Assembly: GCF_002257585.1 (NCBI RefSeq)
Contig: NZ_CP022743.1
Span: 4,464,001-4,528,000, forward strand
From: Mucilaginibacter xinganensis
Lineage (GTDB): Bacteria; Bacteroidota; Bacteroidia; Sphingobacteriales; Sphingobacteriaceae
Length of the DNA: 64,000 nt
Direction of reading: 5' to 3'
The notes below the pieces were generated by a model, which worked only from the letters and a program-made list of their open reading frames with translations, was not told the DNA's origin and ran no database searches. Positions 1 through 8,598 of this stretch are shown here, one piece after another (within the stretch, counting starts at the first letter, position 1; each line of letters opens with the position of its first letter). The position numbers and the translations under genes were made by a program.

Positions 1-363
1 AAAACACAGTTCCTTAATCAGATAAATGAGATTCCCGCCGACCTGGAAAATTACGTGCTAAAACCTTTGTTTTCATTTGCGGGGCAGGGAGTAATTATTG
101 ATGTGTCACAAAATGACATTCGAAATATAAAAGATCCGGAGAACTGGGTACTGCAGCAAAAGGTAAATTATGAACCCGTAGTACAGGCGCCGGATGGCGG
201 CGTAAAGGTTGAGGTAAGATTGCTTTACCTTTGGCCAAATGGCGATAAAAAACCGACACTTGCCATTAACCTTGCCCGCCTGAGCCGGGGAAAAATGATC
301 GGTGTACGTTATAACAAGGATTTTGACTGGGTAGGTGGCACAGTAGCCTTTATGGGACGTTAG
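1..363 (+). CDS. C-terminal part of an unknown protein (5' end outside window)
   Basis: The reading frame is open from base 1 to a TAG at 361-363, giving about 120 residues, so this is the tail of a gene that begins to the left; the GTG at 55 is internal. The piece contains KPLFSFAGQG, then an NWVLQQKV segment, and ends GGTVAFMGR. The alternation of beta-type segments and the KPLFSFAGQGV stretch remind me of the last part of an ATP-grasp fold, but this is only an impression. No function is assigned. Confidence 0.7.
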   Translation, partial: KTQFLNQINEIPADLENYVLKPLFSFAGQGVIIDVSQNDIRNIKDPENWVLQQKVNYEPVVQAPDGGVKVEVRLLYLWPNGDKKPTLAINLARLSRGKMIGVRYNKDFDWVGGTVAFMGR

Positions 364-366
364 CTT

Positions 367-474
367 ATTAGAGACCGGAGATCAGTTGCTTTCAATTACT
401 GTCTAAAAAAATCAAATTCCTACAGCGTTCCGTTATTATATTCCTAACTAATTTCTAACCCTCCGGTCTCTGAT
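367..474. repeat. Imperfect inverted repeat bounding a 108-bp intergenic segment
   Basis: Bases 367-380 (ATTAGAGACCGGAG) are the reverse complement of 461-474 with one mismatch. They enclose an AT-rich spacer without an ORF, between the partial gene and the small Cys-rich protein gene. It could be a short nonautonomous repeat or a long hairpin. The function is unknown. Confidence 0.4.
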
Positions 475-532
475 CCCTAACATTAAACCAAATACTATTA
501 AAGTTGTCTGTTCGTATATATATAAATTGTAG

Positions 533-540
533 TAAATTTG
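533..540 (+). promoter_or_regulatory. Bacteroidota -7 promoter element TAAATTTG
   Basis: TAAATTTG fits the TAnnTTTG -7 consensus exactly and ends four bases before the ATG at 545, so transcription would begin at or next to the start codon (leaderless mRNA). The nearest TTG (504-506) is 26 bases upstream, slightly too far for a good -33 element. Confidence 0.45.
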
Positions 541-544
541 TGAC

Positions 545-706
545 ATGAATATCCAGATAGTAATAATAGCGATACTATTTGCAGCGGCAGTTTTTTACGT
601 TGGCAGACTTATTTATAAAAACCTGTTCACTAAAAAGAGCTGTGGCGGCAACTGCAAATGCGGTGTCGATTTTTCGGCTATTGAGCCAGGCAAATCAGGC
701 AAATAA
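545..706 (+). CDS. FeoB-associated-type small Cys-rich membrane protein (53 aa)
   Basis: This 53-residue ORF starts MNIQIVIIAILFAAAVFY, a single N-terminal membrane helix, followed by a basic linker (YKNLFTKK) and the cluster CGGNCKCG. That layout, one helix then a CGGxCxCG cluster, is the form of the short FeoB-associated Cys-rich membrane protein family (PF12669-like). No feoA or feoB is in view, so a role in iron transport is only suggested by the family. A perfect -7 element directly precedes the ATG, which supports expression. It ends 54 bases before the large glycan fusion gene on the same strand. Confidence 0.7.
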   Translation: MNIQIVIIAILFAAAVFYVGRLIYKNLFTKKSCGGNCKCGVDFSAIEPGKSGK

Positions 707-760
707 ATATACCATTTATATACTTAAAGAGTAAAATTCTATTTTATTTAAAAAACTTCA

Positions 761-3700
761 ATGTCCAATAAACAGGTTTTCCAAACTGATACCCCGAGTA
801 GATGGATCCGTTTTAAATGGCTCAGCCGTGTTATCATAATTGTTTTGGTGGCCAGCGTAGTAGCAGCAGCAATAACGATAACATCAAAACAATATCCAAG
901 TTTACCAAACTTAAACCCGGCTCCTAAAAAACTAACAAAGGAAGAGCTTGACCAGTTAAAAAGGTCAAAAAAATTCAAGGATTTTAAAATTGATAAAAGC
1001 CAGATCCAAAAGCTGGCCATAGCTCGTCATTTACACCAGTTAAAGCGCCCCAATAATAAAGACCGAATAAACGCAGCATTTTACAGACCTTGGGAAGCCC
1101 AGGCTTATAATTCTTTAGTTGAACACATTGGCAAACTGGATATGATTGTGAGTGAAGGCTTTTTCATAAAGCCTAAAACCGATACCATTGTTGCCAATAT
1201 TGACACGGGGCTCATCAATCTTAATAAAAAATATAAAAAGCCTGTTTTAATGACGTTGTCTAACTACGTCAACATTAATAATGCGAGTGGCGGGTATGAC
1301 AGTAAAGACGTTGAAAGAATTATAAAAGACAAAAAACTTAGGGTTGGCTTTATACAAAGTATTGTACGGCAATTACAAAAATATAAATTCCAGGGTGTTA
1401 ACCTTGATTTTGACGAGATAAAAGACCGCAACAGCAAAAATTATATTGCATTTGAAAATGATCTTTACGCAATCTTACATCCTGCCGGCCTTTTAGTAAC
1501 GCAAAACGTGATTCCGGATGATGAACAATTTAACCTGGAACGCCTTCAGCATGTAAATGACTTTTTGTTCGTGATGGCTATTGATCAGCATAATGAAAAC
1601 AGCAACGCGGGCGATCTTTCAAACCAGCATTGGGTTGAAAAAATACTGGACGATGTTTGTTCCCGCATTCCGAGTGAAAAAGTAATATTGACGGTGGCAG
1701 GCGGGGCTTATGACTGGCCGGAGAGCAGTGTAGGAAAAGCGATGGGATACCAACAGGCGATAAGCATTGCGCAGGAGAACAGCAGCAAGATCATCTTCGA
1801 TCCGATGTCGGCAAACCTGCATTACACCTATCTTGACGCCGATAGCCTGGATCACACTGTGTATTTTACTGATGCCGCTACCAACTTCAACATTATCCGC
1901 CAGGCTGATGACTGGGCTACCGGTGGGGTTGCCTTATGGCGATTAGGATCTGAAGACCCCCGGTTATGGACATTCTTTCAAAAGAACCTATCGACCGACT
2001 CCCTGAAAAAAACAGGGATAGACGTTAAGCGTTTAACCTCCGTAGGTTTAAATAACAAGATAAATTATGACGGCGACGGGGAAGTGCTTGACTTGATAAC
2101 TACGCCAACACCCGGACAAATTGATGTGCGGATGGATACAACAAATTTTGTTATAACCAACCAAAACTATATTAAGTTGCCAACCAAATATGTAATAAAA
2201 AAATATGGTTACGCGCCCGGTAAAATTGTTTTAACATTTGATGATGGCCCCGACCCTGATTTTACCCCCCGCATACTGGATATTTTAAGGCGCGAACATG
2301 TACCTGCAGCTTTTTTTGTTGTAGGATCAATGGCTGAAAAGAATATCCCTATTCTTCGCCGGGAATTTGAAGAAGGTTACGAAATTGGGAATCATACTTT
2401 TTTTCATCCGGATATCTCTACTGTTAGCATATCAAGAGTAAACCTTGAGCTGAATGCTACACGTAAGTTGATTGAATCAGTAACGGGCAGAAGTACCATA
2501 CTATTCAGGCCTCCTTTTAATGCAGATGCCGAGCCGCAAACATTGGCTGAAGTTATTCCGGTAGCGGAAAGCCGCAAGCAAAGCTATATTAATATTGGCG
2601 AATCAATTGATCCCTGGGACTGGCAGCCGGGTGTAACAGCCGACAGTATTATTGCGCGTACCATAAGGCAGAAAGATAATGGATCCATGCTGCTGCTGCA
2701 CGATGCAGGCGGCGATACCCGCGAAGAAACTGTTAAGGCTTTACCGGAGATCATTCATTTTTTCAAAAGTCACGGCTATAAGTTTACTACTATAGCGGAT
2801 GTTTTGGGTAAAACCAAGGATGACCTGATGCCGCCCATAAAAGATGATGCAAATTCGGGTGTATTGGGTTCATTGTACAACCTGCTTATCCAATTTTATT
2901 TTTATGGTAACTGGTTCTTGCTGTACCTGTTTCTTTCAGCTATTTTCCTTGCCGTGGGCCGGGTAGTACTGATCGGTATATTGGCGGTAAGGCAATATAC
3001 CGAGGATAAAAAAATAAATCGGGCTGTTGCTGATATAACAACCCTGCCACCGGTAAGCATAATTGTTCCGGGCTATAATGAGGAAGTTACTGCGATAACA
3101 ACTATCCAAAGCCTGCTGAAAACAAACTATAATATATTTGAAATAATTTTTGTTGATGATGGGTCTAAGGATAAAACCTTTGAAATGGTTAATGAGACTT
3201 ATGGCGGGCACCCTTTAGTAAAAGTATTAACAAAGCCCAATGGCGGCAAGGCCTCAGCGTTAAACTTTGGCATAAGCCATGCGCAATATGAATTTGTAGT
3301 GTGTATTGATGCAGATACCCAGCTAAAAAATGACGCCATATATCATTTAATGACCTATTTTACTGATGACGAAATTGGTGCAGTTGCCGGTACAGTAAAG
3401 GTCGGCAACGAAAATAACATGATTACCCGCTGGCAGTCGATAGAGTATATTACATCCCAGAATATGGACCGCCGTGCCTTTGACCTTATCAACAGTATCA
3501 CTGTGGTGCCGGGTGCTATAGGCGCGTTTCGCAAGTCGGCCATATCTACGGCGGGCGGATTTACGTATGATACCCTCGCTGAAGACTGCGACCTTACTAT
3601 GCGCATTTTAAAGCAGGGATACATCGTTAAAAACTGCGCGGAAGCAATTGCCTACACAGAGGCGCCTGAAACGCTTAATGGCTTGCTAAAGCAGCGTTTC

Positions 3701-4135
3701 CGCTGGAGCTTTGGCGTAATACAAAGTTTTTGGAAAAACAAAGACGCACTCTTTAATAAAAAATACAAATATTTCGGGATGGTGGGGATGCCTAACATAC
3801 TCCTTTTCCAGATAGTTTTACCGCTGTTTTCGCCATTGGCCGACCTGATGATGATCTTTGGATTATTTAGTGATAAGCCAGGCAAGATCCTGATCTTTTA
3901 TGTTGCTTTTGTAGTGATAGATTTCTTAGTAGCCATTATTGCTTTCCGGATGGAAAAAGAAGATTACAAAAAGCTGGTTTACATTATTCCCCAACGGTTT
4001 ATATGGCGCCAGTTGATGTACTACGTCCTTTTCAAATCTATCCGTAAAGCACTAAAAGGCGAACTTAGCGGGTGGGGTGCATTAAAACGTACCGGGAGTG
4101 TAATTATTAAGAAGGACGTTCCCGTGGAGCATTAA
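761..4135 (+). CDS. Trifunctional fusion: GH18-like domain, NodB polysaccharide deacetylase, processive GT2
   Basis: This 1124-residue envelope protein has an N-terminal membrane anchor at about 24-40. A GH18/YaaH-like domain follows (about 65-420; GVNLDFDE at 212-219, GGVALWRLGSEDP near its end). A NodB deacetylase domain has TFDDGP at 492-497 and metal-site H545/H549 in HTFFH. After further helices near 705-740, a family 2 glycosyltransferase carries VDDGS, DAD at 850-852, ED at 941-942 and QRFRW at 978-982, then C-terminal helices. QxxRW marks a processive, chitin/hyaluronan/PNAG-type synthase. It probably polymerises and exports a hexosamine glycan that is deacetylated and perhaps trimmed by the same chain; the substrate is unknown. 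The GH18 catalytic Glu position appears to be Asp218, with a Glu next to it, so hydrolase activity is doubtful. Confidence 0.88.
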   Translation: MSNKQVFQTDTPSRWIRFKWLSRVIIIVLVASVVAAAITITSKQYPSLPNLNPAPKKLTKEELDQLKRSKKFKDFKIDKSQIQKLAIARHLHQLKRPNNKDRINAAFYRPWEAQAYNSLVEHIGKLDMIVSEGFFIKPKTDTIVANIDTGLINLNKKYKKPVLMTLSNYVNINNASGGYDSKDVERIIKDKKLRVGFIQSIVRQLQKYKFQGVNLDFDEIKDRNSKNYIAFENDLYAILHPAGLLVTQNVIPDDEQFNLERLQHVNDFLFVMAIDQHNENSNAGDLSNQHWVEKILDDVCSRIPSEKVILTVAGGAYDWPESSVGKAMGYQQAISIAQENSSKIIFDPMSANLHYTYLDADSLDHTVYFTDAATNFNIIRQADDWATGGVALWRLGSEDPRLWTFFQKNLSTDSLKKTGIDVKRLTSVGLNNKINYDGDGEVLDLITTPTPGQIDVRMDTTNFVITNQNYIKLPTKYVIKKYGYAPGKIVLTFDDGPDPDFTPRILDILRREHVPAAFFVVGSMAEKNIPILRREFEEGYEIGNHTFFHPDISTVSISRVNLELNATRKLIESVTGRSTILFRPPFNADAEPQTLAEVIPVAESRKQSYINIGESIDPWDWQPGVTADSIIARTIRQKDNGSMLLLHDAGGDTREETVKALPEIIHFFKSHGYKFTTIADVLGKTKDDLMPPIKDDANSGVLGSLYNLLIQFYFYGNWFLLYLFLSAIFLAVGRVVLIGILAVRQYTEDKKINRAVADITTLPPVSIIVPGYNEEVTAITTIQSLLKTNYNIFEIIFVDDGSKDKTFEMVNETYGGHPLVKVLTKPNGGKASALNFGISHAQYEFVVCIDADTQLKNDAIYHLMTYFTDDEIGAVAGTVKVGNENNMITRWQSIEYITSQNMDRRAFDLINSITVVPGAIGAFRKSAISTAGGFTYDTLAEDCDLTMRILKQGYIVKNCAEAIAYTEAPETLNGLLKQRFRWSFGVIQSFWKNKDALFNKKYKYFGMVGMPNILLFQIVLPLFSPLADLMMIFGLFSDKPGKILIFYVAFVVIDFLVAIIAFRMEKEDYKKLVYIIPQRFIWRQLMYYVLFKSIRKALKGELSGWGALKRTGSVIIKKDVPVEH

Positions 4136-4278
4136 AGGCTGTACATCAAAAGTAAAAATATCCCCATTTTAATCACAGGCCTGAGCAGGCATTGTAAATT
4201 TGAAGTTCTGGCAAAGACAAGTACGTTTTATCCTAGTTTGTTGATTTGGCAAACGCCACTACTATTTTTTTGTCGCAA

Positions 4279-4365
4279 TTACTTACGCGAAAAAAAAGTA
4301 CAAATAACTGTTATTCCGCCTAATAGCAGAAATAGGCCTACGGTTAATGTTTCTCTATAAGACAT
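4279..4365 (-). CDS. Possible 28-aa single-helix membrane peptide overlapping the ispF 3' end
   Basis: An ATG at 4365 opens a frame that overlaps the last 22 bases of ispF in another phase and ends at a TAA at 4279-4281. The product is a short polar start (MSYRETLT), a helix VGLFLLLGGITVICTFF and a basic end SRK, a plausible positive-inside membrane peptide. It could be translationally coupled to ispF. It may also be chance, because AT-rich DNA easily gives hydrophobic short frames. Confidence 0.3.
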   Translation of the reverse strand: MSYRETLTVGLFLLLGGITVICTFFSRK

Positions 4366-4826
4366 ACCGCATAAGCAACAATACCTTCTTCGCGGCCAAT
4401 AAAGCCTAACTGCTCATTGGTGGTGGCTTTAATTGAGATATCATCAGCATCAATCCCGGCCGTTTCGGCAATATTAGCCTGCATAACAGGGATATGCGGG
4501 TTTATTTTTGGAGCTTCGAGGCATACCATTGCATCAATATTGTTTACTTCCCAACCCTTTTCCCTTAATAGTTTCATCACATGCTGCAGCAGTATCAGGC
4601 TGCTTATCCCCTTCCACCTGTCATCCTTATTTGAAAAATGATAACCGATATCGCGGAGGTTTGCAGCCCCCAGCAATGCATCACAAATAGCGTGTAATAA
4701 AACATCTGCATCTGAATGGCCAAAGGCCCCGGCATGGTGATCGAGGTTAACGCCGCCTAAAACAAATGGATGCTGTTCTTTTAACTGATGCACATCAAAA
4801 CCAAATCCTACCCTAATCTTCCCCAT
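4344..4826 (-). CDS. ispF: 2-C-methyl-D-erythritol 2,4-cyclodiphosphate synthase
   Basis: IspF converts 4-diphosphocytidyl-methylerythritol 2-phosphate to the cyclic diphosphate with release of CMP, in the MEP isoprenoid pathway in the cytoplasm. The 160-residue length is standard. The metal-site signature is visible: GFGFDVHQL at the N terminus (Asp and His ligands) and the HSDADVLLHAICDALLGA segment with the third ligand. A later stretch, DDISIKATTNEQLGFIGR, fits the nucleotide-binding end of the family. The start codon shares one base with the stop of porV (TAATG), so the two are probably translated in a coupled manner. Confidence 0.96.
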   Translation of the reverse strand: MGKIRVGFGFDVHQLKEQHPFVLGGVNLDHHAGAFGHSDADVLLHAICDALLGAANLRDIGYHFSNKDDRWKGISSLILLQHVMKLLREKGWEVNNIDAMVCLEAPKINPHIPVMQANIAETAGIDADDISIKATTNEQLGFIGREEGIVAYAVCLIEKH

Positions 4827-6016
4827 TATCTTTTGCGCGCATTTTTATCGCCGCCAAAGCTTGCCGACAGGGTAAAACGTAAAGTGTTGGCTAAAGGGCT
4901 GTTTTGCTGGCTTGCGGCAAGGTATGAAAAATCAAAAGTGTAGCTTTCGTATTTTAAACCAATCCCGGCGGTTAAGTAATGTGCCCCACCTTTGTTGGCA
5001 TTTTGATAAAAATATCCTGCTCTTACCGCAAACAGCTGGTTATACCAATATTCAAAACCAGGAGATATGGTAATTTCCTGTAATTCTTCATGAAAACCTC
5101 CGGGCGCGTCAGCAAACGAGCCAAAGATTCCTGCGGGCACAGATACATTGTCGTCTTTACCCTTAATAATATTGCCATCGGCATCCCTTATTGGTGGGGT
5201 TGGCACCAAAAGTTTATTTAAATCAACAGTAATTGTTATTTGATTATAATCATCGAGATTGATGGTATTGGCTACTCCCAATTTCAAGTTAGCCGGCAAA
5301 AAATATTTGGGCCCTGCATCGCTATAACTGATCTTGGTGCCTATGTTTGATATGTTTGCACCGAAGGCAAAAACACCATCGGTACCAAATTCCTGCATCG
5401 GTTGATTATAATATAATGATACCCCGGCAGACAATGCATTACCTGCTTTAGCCTGCTGGCCAGCACCCGTTGCAAAGTAGGCGTTTGATAAATTGGAGTG
5501 CACAAATCCGGCAGTTAAACCTAATGAAAGTGTTTCACCAAACTTGCGGGCGAAGGATGTACTTACAAAAAATTCGTTAGGCGTATAGGTGCCCTGGTTA
5601 TTCTGGTTATTATCCGTAAGCTGAATGGTGCCGTAGTTAAAGTAGCGAAGCGAAGCACCAATTGTATTACGGTCATCTATTTTATGAGCGTAACTTAAAT
5701 AGGATAAGCTGATATCCGGCACAAGTTGCCGCAGCCAGGGGCTATACGATAAAGAAACATTATCATTATTTTCCAAATAAGCCAGTTTAGCCGGGTTCCA
5801 GTAATTGGCATTCACATCGGGCGTTAAGGCTACGCCGGCGTCACCCATTGCACCGGAACGCGAATCAGGCGTAATATTTAAAAAAGGCACCGCAGTTGGA
5901 ATGGCGGTTGAGTAGTTTGAACCATTGGTGCTGGTTCCCGAGCTTTGCGATAGCGCAACCCCCGGGAGTAAAACCGAAGTACAAATAATAATGGCTTTGC
6001 TGTATAAAAACTTCAT
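4826..6016 (-). CDS. porV: Type IX secretion system outer-membrane protein PorV (LptO)
   Basis: PorV is the outer-membrane shuttle of the type IX secretion system: it takes cargo from the Sov translocon to the PorU sortase for attachment at the surface. The 396-residue protein has a signal peptide (MKFLYSKAIIICTSVLLPGV... cut near ALSQ), followed by the PorV hallmark SRSGAMGDAGVAL and a NANYWNPAKLAYLE segment. Alternating beta-strand pattern continues to the end, as in FadL-like barrels. It is divergent from gldJ, another gliding/secretion gene. The porU gene, next to porV in Flavobacterium johnsoniae, is not here. It overlaps ispF by one base. Confidence 0.92.
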   Translation of the reverse strand: MKFLYSKAIIICTSVLLPGVALSQSSGTSTNGSNYSTAIPTAVPFLNITPDSRSGAMGDAGVALTPDVNANYWNPAKLAYLENNDNVSLSYSPWLRQLVPDISLSYLSYAHKIDDRNTIGASLRYFNYGTIQLTDNNQNNQGTYTPNEFFVSTSFARKFGETLSLGLTAGFVHSNLSNAYFATGAGQQAKAGNALSAGVSLYYNQPMQEFGTDGVFAFGANISNIGTKISYSDAGPKYFLPANLKLGVANTINLDDYNQITITVDLNKLLVPTPPIRDADGNIIKGKDDNVSVPAGIFGSFADAPGGFHEELQEITISPGFEYWYNQLFAVRAGYFYQNANKGGAHYLTAGIGLKYESYTFDFSYLAASQQNSPLANTLRFTLSASFGGDKNARKR

Positions 6017-6248
6017 CTGCTAAATTCACCCTTTTATTTAAGGTAATAAATATATGCTAAATGATGCCTATTACGTATAAGTATCTAAATTAGTTTTCCA
6101 CCGAAATATTTATTGATATTGTAACCAGTAACGCAGGTTCTTCGTTTAACAGCTTATAAAGTTTTAATTTCTTTTAAAGAATAGGGGCAATTAATTAGCA
6201 TTTCAGGCAAAATGTTTTAAATTTACCCTTTATATTAACTGTAAGAAC

Positions 6249-7940
6249 ATGAAAGTACTCTTTACTAAAACTGCAATTATACTGTTGGGCGCAGGCGCGA
6301 TGTTGAGCAGCTGCAGTAAACATCAGCAATCTGAAAAAACCGGAATGGCCTATAACGACAAAACAAATGGTGGTTATGAGCGATTCAGGCAAACACACCC
6401 CTCGCCAGGCCCCGGGCTTATCCCAATTGAAGGCGGTACTTTTGTGGTGGGTGGAAGTGCAGATCAGGATGTTACTTATGATTATAATAATGTACGGCGC
6501 CGGGTAACTATTCCTTCTTTTTACATGGATGAGACTGAAGTTGCCAACCAGGACTGGCTGGACTACCTTCACTGGATAAGCATTACCTATCCGCAGGATC
6601 GTGAATTGTATTACAATGCACTTCCCGACACATTGGTTTGGCGCAAACCCCTATCCTATAATGAGCCCTATGTTGATAACTATTTAAGACACCCTGCCTT
6701 CCAGGACTACCCTGTGGTAGGTGTTACCTGGGACCAGGCACAGGATTATTGCCAGTGGAGAACTGACCGAACCAACGAAAATATTTTACGTGAGCGCGGA
6801 AACCTGGTAGCATGGAAAGATCTTGGAGGCACAGGAAAAGGTAAAAATGCAACCCCTGCACCTGCCAATAAAGAACCATTTAATACTGATGTATATTTGA
6901 ACGGCCAGATAAGAGGTGCCGGAGTTGATGGTAAAAAAATGCTGCCCGACCTTAGCCCTAATGCAAAACCTGCAGCGGGCGCAAACGGAAAAGGCGGCGG
7001 CAAATCTGTAAGGCCCGTGCGTTTGGAAGATGGTATTTTGAAACAAGGCTACCGTTTACCATCTGAAGCTGAATGGGAATATGCCGCTTTAGCTTTGATA
7101 GGCAATACCCAGTTTGAAAACATTGACGATGGTAAAGTATATCCATGGAACGGCTTAGGCGTTAGGTCTGCAAAAAGATCAACCCGTGGTATGATACTGG
7201 CCAACTTTAAACGCGGCGCCGGTGATAATGCCGGTGTTGGCGGATACCTGAATGATAAGGCTGATATTACCGCACCGGTTAGAGGATTTCCGCCAAATGA
7301 TTTTGGCTTATATAATATGGCCGGAAACGTGAATGAGTGGGTACAGGACACCTATCGCCAAACTTCATTTGAAGAGTTTGATGATTTTAACCCTTTCCGC
7401 GGTAATGAGTTTACTAATAAGCGTCTTGCCGATGCTACAAAAGGGCTTTATGCTAAAGATAAATATGGCCGCCCTATCAAGGACCCGTCAAAGTCAAACA
7501 AAAAGATGAAATATAGTGAGTTGGTTGCAATGCAGCAGGCACAAGGTACAGGAGGAACAGATCCGAATGCAGCACCTGGTGCAACAGTTCCCGGAGCTGC
7601 TCCTTCTACCACAGCTTCTGCCGCACCTGGCGCAAAGAATGACCTGGCAGGCAAACCTTATAACGCAGATTACAGGGGTTATAACGACACCGTGAACACT
7701 GTATTATATGGAAAAACCACGCTGGTGAACGACCATTCCAAAGTATATAAAGGCGGATCATGGAATGATATGGCTTTTTGGTTAAACCCGGCAACACGCC
7801 GTTTTATGAACGAGGATGATGCAAGCGCCGAGGTTGGCTTCCGTTGCGCTATGACTTTGGTTGGCGCACCTGAGATCCATCCGGAAGGCAAACCACACTA
7901 CAGCATTAAAAAGCCAAAGCCGTATAAGGCAACAAGGTAA
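6249..7940 (+). CDS. gldJ: Gliding motility lipoprotein GldJ
   Basis: GldJ is an outer-membrane-associated lipoprotein needed for gliding and for stability of other Gld proteins; it is related to GldK and belongs to the formylglycine-generating-enzyme/sulfatase-modifying fold. The 563-residue product begins with a lipoprotein signal ending in LSSC (Cys at about residue 22). FGE-fold landmarks are present: IPIEGGTFVVGGS near 60, FYMDETEVANQDWLDYL, GYRLPSEAEWEYAA, NMAGNVNEWVQDTY and KGGSWND...GFRCAMT near the C terminus. A low-complexity Ala/Pro/Gly insert lies at about 435-470. The gene is divergent from porV and ends at a strong terminator. Confidence 0.9.
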   Translation: MKVLFTKTAIILLGAGAMLSSCSKHQQSEKTGMAYNDKTNGGYERFRQTHPSPGPGLIPIEGGTFVVGGSADQDVTYDYNNVRRRVTIPSFYMDETEVANQDWLDYLHWISITYPQDRELYYNALPDTLVWRKPLSYNEPYVDNYLRHPAFQDYPVVGVTWDQAQDYCQWRTDRTNENILRERGNLVAWKDLGGTGKGKNATPAPANKEPFNTDVYLNGQIRGAGVDGKKMLPDLSPNAKPAAGANGKGGGKSVRPVRLEDGILKQGYRLPSEAEWEYAALALIGNTQFENIDDGKVYPWNGLGVRSAKRSTRGMILANFKRGAGDNAGVGGYLNDKADITAPVRGFPPNDFGLYNMAGNVNEWVQDTYRQTSFEEFDDFNPFRGNEFTNKRLADATKGLYAKDKYGRPIKDPSKSNKKMKYSELVAMQQAQGTGGTDPNAAPGATVPGAAPSTTASAAPGAKNDLAGKPYNADYRGYNDTVNTVLYGKTTLVNDHSKVYKGGSWNDMAFWLNPATRRFMNEDDASAEVGFRCAMTLVGAPEIHPEGKPHYSIKKPKPYKATR

Positions 7941-7953
7941 TTTAAGAAGGAAC

Positions 7954-8000
7954 TATATAAAAAAAATGCGCTTCTAAACGGAGCGCATTTTTTTTATATA
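7954..8000. terminator. Bidirectional intrinsic terminator between gldJ and the biotin carrier gene
   Basis: Bases 7954-7972 and 7982-8000 form a perfect 19-bp inverted repeat: a GC core (TGCGCT/AGCGCA) flanked by eight A on one side and eight T on the other, with a nine-base loop. It gives a hairpin plus U-tract on both strands, fitting the convergent genes on each side. Confidence 0.9.
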
Positions 8001-8016
8001 GTAATTTGAATACCAA

Positions 8017-8514
8017 TCAGAAAAGTAATAACACCTGTCCTTTTTCTACTTTATCTCCTGGTTTTATTTTAACAGTTTTAACTACCGCATCGGCACCTGC
8101 TTTGATGATGTTCTCCATTTTCATCGCCTCAAGCACAAACAAATTATCTCCCTTTTTAATTTCCGTGCCTTCGTTAACAAATACTTTTAATACCATCCCG
8201 GGCATAGGGGCTTTCACCTCGCTAATTTGGGCGGCGTTTAGGTTGCTTAATCCCAATTGGTCAAGCAGTATATCGAACTGATCTTTTGAAGCAAGGATAT
8301 AAGTGTTATTATTTACTTTAATTTCCGCAGTCTTCTCAGCTTCACTAAAGCTTACCACTTCAACATTGTAGGATTTAAGTTCATTGATGACATGAAATGA
8401 CAAAGGATTCAGTTGCCGGATATCAGCCACAATCTTTCCGCCATTTATAAATACCTCATCCCCTTTCTTTTCTATATCGTAGTTGTATTTACGGTTAGCT
8501 TTTACCTTGAGCAT
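8017..8514 (-). CDS. Biotin carboxyl carrier (biotinyl/lipoyl attachment) protein
   Basis: This 165-residue protein carries a C-terminal biotinyl domain (about 95-165) with the biotinylation motif EAMKMEN, where the Lys is modified, and the preceding APMPGMVLKVFVNEGTEIKKGD pattern, of which the APMPGMV part is diagnostic. The N-terminal 80 residues are a poorly conserved carrier extension. It would serve a biotin-dependent acyl-CoA carboxylase (acetyl- or propionyl-CoA type), but the carboxylase and transferase subunits are not adjacent, so the partner is open. It lies downstream of rsmE and the DUF4159 gene on the same strand. Confidence 0.85.
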   Translation of the reverse strand: MLKVKANRKYNYDIEKKGDEVFINGGKIVADIRQLNPLSFHVINELKSYNVEVVSFSEAEKTAEIKVNNNTYILASKDQFDILLDQLGLSNLNAAQISEVKAPMPGMVLKVFVNEGTEIKKGDNLFVLEAMKMENIIKAGADAVVKTVKIKPGDKVEKGQVLLLF

Positions 8515-8598
8515 ATTGCTTTTTATTTGGGAGGATAAGATAGGAGATTATTTATAAAAAACCATAAGTGAGCGACACTTTGCCCAATGAGAAGGGAG

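Noticed and set aside
4258-4301. T-tract, short GC stem and A-tract between the glycan fusion gene and ispF, at first sight a terminator
   Set aside because: The T-run is on the 5' side and the A-run on the 3' side on both strands, opposite to an intrinsic terminator, and the GC stem is only four pairs.
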